Positions 26,773 through 36,300 of a DNA stretch of 64,000 bases are shown here, in pieces. Source of the DNA: Roseibacillus persicicus (lineage in GTDB: Bacteria > Verrucomicrobiota > Verrucomicrobiia > Verrucomicrobiales > Akkermansiaceae). A model generated the notes under the pieces. That model had not been told where the DNA came from and ran no database searches. It saw only the letters and a list, made by a program, of their open reading frames with translations. The DNA lies in the NCBI RefSeq assembly GCF_014651675.1, contig NZ_BMXI01000001.1, positions 499,968-563,967 on the forward strand. The letters run 5' to 3'. The stretch's first letter is position 1. Every line of letters starts with the position of its first letter. A program made the position numbers and the translations under genes.

Positions 26773-29406
26773 ATGTCACGAAGCCTGAAGAGTCTAGTCC
26801 TACTTCTTTCTGCCACCTCATGGACTCAGGCTGGAGAGAACCTGCCGCCCACGGTGTCCTTCCCACTAGAGTCCTTCGAGAGGGTCTCCCCCCACGTCCT
26901 CGAAGTTCAGGCAAGTATTGACGATGACGGTTTGCCGGCAGACGGAAACAAGGACACCGCTTGGCAACTGATCTCAGGCAGCCCGGAAGGCGTGAGCATC
27001 TCGGGTGGCAATTCTTCGAAAGGAAGCTTCGAGTTTCACGCCCCGGGCTCCTACATCCTCCGATTCATCGCCTCCGATGGCGAACTGGAATCATCGCGGG
27101 ACTTCTACGTGGGCGTCGGCGATGCAGGAATTACGGACTTCCGCAGCTTTGAGGTTCTCGACAGCTCCTACCGCGCGGCCAGACAAGCCTGGGCCGCGCT
27201 TCGGGAAAAAGCCTACCCCAACGGCCAAGTCAGTCCCCACGCGATTAGCTTTGACGAGGATGACTACGAGCTCGAGGAAGCGCGCGAGGTGATCGTGACC
27301 TTGCTGCACGATGGCGCTAGCTTGAGAAACTCGCTCGCTTGGTTCGATGCCAGTGATACGGGCGAAAGCAATGGCCGCCTGATTTGGTCGGACGTGGCAA
27401 CAGGTCCCGCCGCTCCACTGGAGACCGGCGCGAGGACCAGTCTCGGCCTGCTGCCCGCCGGAACCAAGCTCCGCTTCTACCTCATCCAAGACGGAGCCGG
27501 GCACGGCACCACCATTCTCTCCCAAGACTCGCAAGCCAACGAGGGAGGAAAGGTGATGGTCGCTGGACGATTCTCCACTGGTGGGGATTCCACCCACTAT
27601 CTTGCTTTCGAAGATCGTCTGCAGGGAGACGACAGCTACGACGATGTGGTTTTGCAAATTGAATACGTTGAGCCCGCTCACGAAGTTCTCCAAATCCCCC
27701 GAAATCTGGAGAATGAAGAAGTCATCGCCAGCGACCGGGGCTCCCGTGGAGTCCAGGCGCTCTTGAGCCGGGAGGCGATGGACGGGAGTGACTGTGAAGT
27801 GCTGGGTGGAGTCTTCCAAATGCCCGCGGAAGATATCTCGTATACCTTCGAGTTTCTCGACGATCGCTCTTCGATGAAGTTTACCCTGGGGGTTGTGGCG
27901 CTGGACCGGATTTGGGACCTCTGCGCGCCCTCTCTTCTTTTTCGCGAACAGGCGATTACCGACGCGGTGACCATCATGGATGATCGCAGTCTCAACCCGG
28001 GCGACTCCGTAACCTTCGAGCCCGCAAACTACGGACTGTTGGGGAAGCGCGTGATATTCTTCATCATCCCTAACAACACGAAGGAGGTTTATCTCCGGAA
28101 CGCTTGGCGATACACCCCGCGTGGCAATGGAGAACGAACGAAGCGCCAACCCCTTTTCACCATCGGAGAAGCCAACCCGAACGGAGTGGATCAATTTCTT
28201 CTCTTCAGCAACGAAACCCAGACCCTGATGACCATCGAGGATTATTGCCGGGCTGAATCCAGCGGAGAAGCTGGAGAGCCAAGCGACAGCTCCTTCGACG
28301 ACATTCAGATCAAGATCACCCCAGCCTTGGTCGAGACCGAATTGAACGGAGCCTACTATGGCAGCACGATCGATTACACCCTCGGCTACGGCTCAAGCGA
28401 CGGCCTGTCGCCCTCGATCCTGAACTACGACCTTCGTGCCATTATGCGCAACGCCCGTGGCTCCTCCCGCTGGGATTTGCTCTTCAGCACCCTGCTGCAG
28501 CCGGACGGAGCATTTCTAACAAGTGAGTTCGGAGAGTCCCTGCCTATCTCTCCCTCCGGCGCGCTTTCGGTCAACATCGCTTGGGAAAACGGGGAACGGC
28601 CGGACTACTTTATCGAACAACAACGCTATGGCGCCGACCTCATTGAAACTGGTGTGATTCTGGAAGATGCCGCTCTGATCGCAGACGGCATCAAGATGAT
28701 CAACTGGGGCTTCGACCAACAGGCCAGTGACGGTTCCTTCCCCGGAACCGGCGATGCCGTGCACAGCACCTCCTTGTTTCTTGAAGCCGCAGCGAGGGCG
28801 GGATTGGCTTTGAGGAACTACAAGCCACGCGCCTACCGGAGGACCATTCGCCAGTGGCGACGCAAAGTCCACCTCACCGCCCACTGGTTCGCATCGGCAG
28901 ATTCCGCCGGCAGGGACGTCAACCTCGAGCCCTTTGGCCACCGCTATTTCTTGCGGGCCGCAGCTCTCGAGCAGTCTTCCCGTTTCACCCGGGACCGAAC
29001 CCTTTCGACCTTCGCTGAAGAGTATATCAGTGAGGCCATTTCCCTGCAGGATGCCGATGGAACGTTCTACGAGAGAGGCGAATTCGACGCGAGCTATCAG
29101 ATGGTGGGAATGGCTTTCGCCAGCCGGTATTTCTCCGTAGGACGCAACTACAGTCTCCGGCAAGATCTCTCCCTCACCATCTGGAACGGGATCTCCAGGT
29201 TCCTCGACGAGGTTAGCTCCGAAGGGGAAATTCATATCGGAGAAAATTCCCGCACTGCGACGGAGACCTCTCGCTCCGGAGCTGCCAAACGCTTCGATTA
29301 CAAACACGCGACCAAGGCTCTGGTTTTTGCAGAAGAAGGCCTCCTCATGCCGGGAGCCGAGGAAGCCGCTGCGTTGATTCTAAACTACAACGAAGTCCTC
29401 GACTAG
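26773..29406 (+). CDS. Large exported protein with PKD-like and DUF4114-like domains and a helical C-terminal half
   Basis: The 877-residue product has a signal peptide (MSRSLKSLVLLLSATSWTQA). Residues 25-115 form an immunoglobulin/PKD-like domain (LEVQASIDDDGLPADGN, SYILRFIASDGE). Residues 170-300 match DUF4114: LRFYLIQDGAGHG and YLAFEDRLQGDDSYDDVVLQ. A related strand set recurs at about 330-430. The last 400 residues are helical with paired Trp/Tyr-rich segments (GRLIWSD is earlier; EDAALIADGIKMINWGFDQQ, GDAVHSTSLFLEAAARAGLA), suggesting an alpha/alpha toroid as in polysaccharide lyases (inference). An ATATTG/CAATAT inverted repeat at 26735-26756 lies just upstream. No PEP-CTERM tail. Confidence 0.7.
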   Translation: MSRSLKSLVLLLSATSWTQAGENLPPTVSFPLESFERVSPHVLEVQASIDDDGLPADGNKDTAWQLISGSPEGVSISGGNSSKGSFEFHAPGSYILRFIASDGELESSRDFYVGVGDAGITDFRSFEVLDSSYRAARQAWAALREKAYPNGQVSPHAISFDEDDYELEEAREVIVTLLHDGASLRNSLAWFDASDTGESNGRLIWSDVATGPAAPLETGARTSLGLLPAGTKLRFYLIQDGAGHGTTILSQDSQANEGGKVMVAGRFSTGGDSTHYLAFEDRLQGDDSYDDVVLQIEYVEPAHEVLQIPRNLENEEVIASDRGSRGVQALLSREAMDGSDCEVLGGVFQMPAEDISYTFEFLDDRSSMKFTLGVVALDRIWDLCAPSLLFREQAITDAVTIMDDRSLNPGDSVTFEPANYGLLGKRVIFFIIPNNTKEVYLRNAWRYTPRGNGERTKRQPLFTIGEANPNGVDQFLLFSNETQTLMTIEDYCRAESSGEAGEPSDSSFDDIQIKITPALVETELNGAYYGSTIDYTLGYGSSDGLSPSILNYDLRAIMRNARGSSRWDLLFSTLLQPDGAFLTSEFGESLPISPSGALSVNIAWENGERPDYFIEQQRYGADLIETGVILEDAALIADGIKMINWGFDQQASDGSFPGTGDAVHSTSLFLEAAARAGLALRNYKPRAYRRTIRQWRRKVHLTAHWFASADSAGRDVNLEPFGHRYFLRAAALEQSSRFTRDRTLSTFAEEYISEAISLQDADGTFYERGEFDASYQMVGMAFASRYFSVGRNYSLRQDLSLTIWNGISRFLDEVSSEGEIHIGENSRTATETSRSGAAKRFDYKHATKALVFAEEGLLMPGAEEAAALILNYNEVLD

Positions 29407-29623
29407 GGCTTCAATCACCCGGCGCGATCTGCACCCGAAACAGTTGGGAAGCGATCCCGAAGAACGGAGCCTGAAGCTTATTGAAAAACTTGAGCTAATC
29501 CGTAGGGCAAATAAACCCGCTGCCAGCCAACGCAAACTAAGACTGGCGAGTCGGGCTCGACCGTCCAACGCCCCTTCCCCTCCGTTTTCGATTAAACTGT
29601 TAGAGACAAGCGGTCCGTTTCCA

Positions 29624-30340
29624 TCAAGACCTTGCTCTTCGCCGGCGCAAAAGTCCCGCCAATCCTAGCAGCGAGAGAATCGCCACACCCGGCTCCGGAA
29701 CAAAGGTGTGGGTCCGAATGATGAAATCGGAAGAACCATCCGTGAATTCTCCCCCTCCGACAATGCTGCCATTGATTCCACCCCACACCGCAGTATCTGC
29801 TTGAGCCACAAACCAGCTCAGGGGAGTGGCTGGCTGACCTCCACTCACCGAAGGAAACTCCCACGCGGCATCACTGCTCCGCGTGTAAAGAGACCACTCT
29901 GAATTCACCCCGGGCGCATCGCTATTGCGAATGAATATGTAAGCGGATTCGGAGGGCCCGAATGTGTCGAGACCATTGGAATCCTCCGAGGCGGACGTTT
30001 GATCGGCTTGCAGATAGTCTGTCCCCACGAAGCGTGATTCCGTCGATCCGATGCCCACAGACGAAAAGTTGTCCGAGGAATCAGTATCTCCCGCTGTCAC
30101 GGCATCAAAAACCCGCCAATTGGAAACCCAATCATCGACATTTGCTTCAGTCGGCACAAAGCCACTGGCGAAACCTCCAAGCTCGATACTGAATTCGTCC
30201 AAGCTAACACCGGAACCATTACTAGTGATGATCTTCTCGTTCACGACCGAAGTTCCCCAGTCAATTTGCAATTGCTGGGCACGCGTCGCCTTGGTGAGAA
30301 TTGGGGCGACAAAAAGAAGGGCAATATATCTTGTTTTCAT
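29624..30340 (-). CDS. PEP-CTERM sorting-domain protein
   Basis: The 238-residue product has a signal peptide (MKTRYIALLFVAPILTKATR) and the tail VPEPGVAILSLLGLAGLL ending in RRRRARS. The mature body (about 190 residues) is beta-rich with Asp/Ser-rich loops and no recognisable enzyme motif. It lies directly downstream of the giant repeat protein gene on the same strand (35 bases between its start and the giant gene's stop), so the two could be cotranscribed. If so, a sorted small protein accompanies the unsorted giant protein (inference). Confidence 0.82.
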   Translation of the reverse strand: MKTRYIALLFVAPILTKATRAQQLQIDWGTSVVNEKIITSNGSGVSLDEFSIELGGFASGFVPTEANVDDWVSNWRVFDAVTAGDTDSSDNFSSVGIGSTESRFVGTDYLQADQTSASEDSNGLDTFGPSESAYIFIRNSDAPGVNSEWSLYTRSSDAAWEFPSVSGGQPATPLSWFVAQADTAVWGGINGSIVGGGEFTDGSSDFIIRTHTFVPEPGVAILSLLGLAGLLRRRRARS

Positions 30341-30375
30341 AGGTATTGGGGTTGGTACTCTTGGCCGAATCCTGC

Positions 30376-33300
30376 TTAGAAGTTGGGTTGGGGTACTATA
30401 TGCGATTGCTTGCTCTCTCCATCGACCAGCTTCAAGAAAGCCGCCCGATGGGACTCAAGGATGAGCAACTCATCCAGATCCTGGAGGGTGAAGTCGTTGA
30501 TATCGACCCACTGCTGCATGCCGCCTCCATCGAGAAGCATGTAGTTGTCATAGCCTTCGGAGTAGGTGGAGACCGATTGTTCGTCGACGACCAGATCCCC
30601 GTTCCAGAACATCCACTCGGTCGACCTTGTCGGATCGATGGAACCTGTGAAGTCGGCAGGAGCTTCCACGCGGATATTCAAGCCATTGGTCCCAGCGACC
30701 GATTGATCGAGCGGCCATAGCGCTCCGACCAAATTGTATCCTTCATTCAGCAGCAGGGCCTGATCGTAGTCGGCGACAACTCCGTAGCTGAACATCTCGA
30801 CTGGAGTAGCAGCGGGAGTGACCGCGTCACCGGAACTCTTCGGATGCACCCAGGTTCCAGCTCCCGGCTCCAACCGCATTCCACCTTGATTGTTCTGCCC
30901 ACCCAGATCGTTAGTGAAGACCCACTTGGAATCTGCAGTGCTAGTTCCAATGAGACCTAAAACAGCAAAGCCCGGGGCGCTGCTACGAGCATCATAGAAA
31001 AGAACTCTCGTGAAGTCACCAGGTTGCGTATCCTCTTCACCCGCGAAGGTATTGAGGCGGTCATATTGTTCGTCAACGGTCTGGTATCGGATGATTTGAT
31101 AAGAGGCCGAATAGAATTCGCTATCGGCTGGCATCCTCGCCAATGTGTTGAGGCTATCAATCGTCCTCTCAAAGAGATCGGGGTCGTTGATCAAGGTGAG
31201 TTGATTGACGCCTCCGCTGAGAATATCGAAGCGATGTCCCTCGAGAAGACCTCCAGTGATTTGCAAATAGTGGGTGCCACTTCCATCTATCAGAGATGAA
31301 ATATCCGCTCCATTGGCAGAGTCAGACACGTCAAGGGTCAGGTTCCCGTTTGCATCAGTGCCCAAGCCCAATGTCCCGCTAGCGGGGAACGTTCCGCTGA
31401 AGACAGGCTTTTCTTTGAAGGGATTGCTGAAGGTCGCGCACTGATAGTCGTTGTAGCCCACACACTGCCAACCGAAGACCTCGGTATAGTAGGTCTGGCC
31501 GGAGACTTCCACCGCCATCCGAATCACTCCCCGCTCCGCACCATTGGTCAACTCGGTCGCGGTCTGGAGGTTACTATAGGTCACTTTTTCTGCGTCGTTC
31601 GGCACATCCGGATCGGTTGTGTTAGTCACGGGAGCAATGCTCGTGATCTCCGTCCATACGGTAGGCGTGGCGAGAGTGTCCGCGCCCTCCAGCGTGTAGG
31701 TCACATCACTAAGCCCTCCACGGCGTCGGAAGAAAGTAACGGAAACAGCTCCCGTTGCCGGGTCTTTCAGGAGACAGAATTCGCCTTCACCAGCAGCTCC
31801 ACTTCCAGGAGACTGATAGAATGCATACTCGAGCGCATTCGGATAGTAGTCCCCATCGGGATTATCCCCCGGTTCGTTCTCAGACCCTAGCACGGGGGCA
31901 TAGGTGGTTTGGAATTCCGTGAAAGAATCAGGAGAATCCAGATATTCGACAAAATCGTTTCCATCATCCGTTTCGTTCGCCACTACGCTAACGGGAATGA
32001 AGTCGTCCAAGGTGTCTGCATTCGCGTCGTCGTCCCCAGGTATCGTGCTATCTCCATCAAGGACATCGAGGTAGCCGCTTGGTTGAGTTTGCAACACTCC
32101 ATAGTCCCCGGGAGGAACATCCGTGAACGTATAAACTCCATTCGCATCCGTGGTAGCAGTGATGGGCTGCACACCGGCCGTGACGGGATCTTCGTCAATC
32201 GGCTCTCCTGCCGCATTGGTCAAAGTGACCACTACACCCTCGAGGTCCGTGTCGCCGATGTTGTCGTTGTCCGTATCGACAGTGACGGTTCCGCTGATGA
32301 CGCCGGGTTGTTCTTCGATAAAGTCGTTTCCGGAATCGGTCTCACCCGCATCGACGGTAACGGGGATTTGATTGTCGGTGAGAGACGCGTTGGAGGCGTC
32401 TGCGGTGGCGCCCGTGTCAGCAACACTATCTCCATCGGAGACCGTCAGGTAACCACCGGGTTGTGTTTCCACAACGACATAGGAGCCAGCAGGCAAGCCG
32501 GTGAAGCTATAAGTTCCATCCGTGGTCACTTGGGTCGCAACCAAGACTCCATCCGCAGGGTCGCCATCCCCATTCGGATCGCTGAAGAGCTCAATCGTCA
32601 CAACGTCGATCGCGATGTCTCCATTGTCATCATTGTCGGTGTCAGCGAAGATACTACCCGAGATTATTGCGGGTAACTCTTCAACAAAGTCGTTGCCGTC
32701 GTCCGTCTCGTTCGCGGAGATGCTAACGGGAATGAAGTCATCCAAGATATCAGCATTGGCCGCGTCGTCTCCGGGCGTCGTGCTGTCGCCGTCGAGGACG
32801 TTGATGTAGCCGCTCGGTTGACCTTCCGAAACTCCATAGTCCCCGGGAGCGAGATTCGTGAAAGAGTAGACTCCATTCGCATCCGTGGTAGCGGTGATGG
32901 GCTGCACACCGGCCGCGACGGGATCTCCGTCAATCGGCTCTCCTGCCGCATTGGTCAAAGTGACCACTACACCCTCGAGGTCCGTGTCGCCGATGTTGTC
33001 GTTGTCCGTATCGACAGTGACAGTTCCGCTGATGATGCCGGGCTGCTCTTCGATAAAGTCGTTTCCGGAATCAGTCTCACCCGCGTCGACGGTGACGGGG
33101 ATTTGATTGTCGGTTACAGACGCGTTGGTGGCGTCTGCGGTGGCGCCCGTGTCGGCAACACTATCTCCATCAGAGACAGTCAGGTAACCACCGGGTTGTG
33201 TTTCCACAACGACATAGGAGCCAGCAGGCAAGCCGGTGAAGCTATACGTTCCATCCGTGGTCACTTGCGTCGCAACCAAGGCGCCATCCGCAGGGTCGCC

Positions 33301-36300
33301 ATCCCCATTCGGATCGCTGAAGAGCTCAACCGTCACAACGTCGATCGCGATGTCTCCATTGTCATCATTGTCGGTGTCAGCGAAGATACTACCCGAGATT
33401 ATTGCGGGTAACTCTTCAACAAAGTCGTTGCCGTCGTCCGTCTCGTTCGCGGAGATGCTAACGGGAATGAAGTCATCCAAGATATCAGCATTGGCCGCAT
33501 CGTCTCCGGGCGTCGTGCTGTCGCCGTCGAGGACACTGATGTAGCCACTCGGTTGACCTTCCGAAACTCCATAATCCCCGGGAGGGAGGTTCGTGAAAGA
33601 GTAGACTCCATTCGCGTCCGTTGTAGCGGTGACGGGCTGCACACCGGCCGCGACGGGATCTCCGTCAATTGGCTCTCCTGCCGCATTAGTCAGGGTGATC
33701 ACCACACCCTCAAGGTTGGTTTCACCAACATCATCATTATTGGTGTCCGCAGTGACAGTTCCGCTAATGATGCCGGGTTGTTCTTCGATAAAGTCATTGC
33801 CGGAATCAGTCTCCCCCGCATCGACGGTAACGGGGATTTGATTGTCGGTGAGAGACGCGTTGGAGGCATCTGCGGTCACACCCGTGTCGGCAACACTATC
33901 TCCATCAGAGACAGTCAGGTAACCACCGGGTTGTGTTTCCACAACCACATAGGAGCCAGCAGGCAAGCCGGTGAAGCTATAAGTTCCATCCGTGGTCACT
34001 TGGGTCGCAACCAAGACTCCATCCGCAGGATCGCCATCCCCATTCGGATCGCTGAAGAGCTCAACCGTCACAACGTCGATCGCGATGTCTCCGTCGTCGT
34101 CATTGTCGGTATCGGCGAAGATACTCCCCGAGATTATTGCGGGTAACTCTTCAACAAAGTCGTTGCCGTCGTCCGTCTCGTTAGCGGAGATGCTAACGGG
34201 AATGAAATCATCCAAGGTGTCCGCATTCGCCGCGTCGTCTCCGGGCGTCGTGCTGTCGCCGTCGAGGACACTGATGTATCCACTCGGTTGACCTTCCGAA
34301 ACTCCATAGTCCCCGGGAGCGAGATTCGTGAAAGAGTAGACGCCATTCGCGTCGGTGGTAGCGGTGACGGGCTGCACACCGGCCGCGACGGGATCTCCGT
34401 CAATTGGCTCTCCTGCCGCATTGGTCAAAGTGATCACCACACCCTCAAGATTGGTTTCGCCAACATCATCATTATTGGTGTCCGCAGTGACAGTTCCGCT
34501 AATGATGCCGGGTTGTTCTTCGATAAAGTCATTGCCGGAATCAGTCTCACCCGCGGTTACGCTGACAGGAATGAAATTGTCCAAGGCGTCCGTATTCGCG
34601 GCGTCGTCGCTCGGAGTCGTGCTATCTCCATCGAGGACATCGAGGTAGCCACTTGGTTGAGTTTGCAACACTCCATAGTCCCCGGGAGGAACATCAGTGA
34701 AGGTATAGATTCCATTCGCATCGGTGGTAGCGGTGATGAGCTGAACTCCCACCGCGACGGGATCACCGTCAATCGGCTCGCCTGCCGCATTAGTCAGGGT
34801 GATCACCACACCCTCAAGATTGGTTTCACCAACATCATCATTGTTGGTGTCCGCAGTGACGGTTCCGCTGATGATGCCGGGTTGTTCTTCGATAAAGTCG
34901 TTTCCGGAATCGGTCTCCCCCGCATCAACGGTAACGGGGATTTGATTGTCGGTGAGAGACACGTTGGAGGCGTCTGCGGTGGCGCCCGTGTCAGCAACAC
35001 TATCTCCATCAGAGACAGTCAGGTAGCCGCCGGGTTGTGTTTCCACAACCACGTAGGAACCTGCAGACAAGCCGGTGAAGCTATAAGTTCCATCCGTGGT
35101 CACTTGGGTCGCAACCAAGGCGCCATCGGCCGGGTCGCCATCCCCATTCGGATCGGTGAAGAGCTCAACCGTCACAACATCGATCGCAACATCTCCATCG
35201 TCATCATTGTCGGTGTCAGCAAAGATACTCCCCGAGATTGTTGCTGGTAACTCTTCAACAAAGTCGTTTCCAGAATCAGTCTCACCCGCGTCAACGGTGA
35301 CGGGAATTTGATTATCTATAGCCGAGGCGTTCGACGCATCAGCAGTGACACCGGTATCGGTGACACTATCCTCATCGGTGACTGTGACATAGCCATTTGG
35401 TTGAGTTTCCACGACGACATAAGCGCCTGCTGAAAGGCCCGTGAATCCATAGGTCCCGTCGGAAGTCACTTGCGTGGCAACTAATGCACCATCTACTGGG
35501 TCGCCGTCCCCGTTCGGGTCGGTGAAGAGCTCAATCGTCACAACGTTAATTGAAACGTCTCCGGCATCATCGTTGTTGGTATCGGCTAAAATACTACCGG
35601 AGATCGTCGCAGGCGCTTCTTCGACAAAGTCGTTGCCATCGTCCGTCTCGTTCGCAGAAATGCTGACGGGAATAAAGTCATCCAAGATATCGGCATTGGC
35701 TGCATCGTCTCCGGGCGTCGTGCTGTCGCCGTCGAGGACGTTGATGTAGCCGGTCGGCTGGGCTTCCGAGACCCCATAATCACCGGGAGGGAGGTTGGTG
35801 AAAGTGTAGACTCCATTCGCGTCCGTCGTAGCGGTGATGGGCTGCACACCGGCCGCAACAGGGTCACTATCAATCGGCTCGCCTGCCGCATTGGTCAGAG
35901 TGATCACGACACCCTCAAGGTTGGTTTCACCAACATCATCGTTGTTGGTGTCCGCAGTAACGGTTCCGCTGATGGTGCCAGGTTGTTCTTCGATGAAGTT
36001 GTTGCCATCATCCGTTTCCCCTGCCGCTACGGTGACGGGAATTGAGTTGTCGAAGGTATCAGTGTTCGCGGCATCATCCCCCGGCAGAGTCGCGTCGCCA
36101 TCCGAGACGGTGAGGTAACCACTGGGCTGAGTCTGAGCAACTGCATAAGTCCCTGCGGGAACGTCCTCGAAGATATAATCTCCATCTCCGTTCGTGACCG
36201 CGGTTACGGTCTGGACCCCTGGCGCATCGGGGTCTCCGTCTATCGGATCACCCGTTCCATCAACGAGTGTGAGGGTCACGCCTTCGATCCCGACTTCCGC

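Noticed and set aside
29444-29668. 74-codon plus-strand frame starting with TTG, charged and helical
   Set aside because: It overlaps the 3' end of the PEP-CTERM gene at 29624-30340 and has no supporting start signal or family.
31909-35250. Open plus-strand frames of about 197 to 320 codons across the repeat array
   Set aside because: They recur at 735-base spacing as the complement of Asp-rich repeat codons. They have no start signals or domain features of their own.
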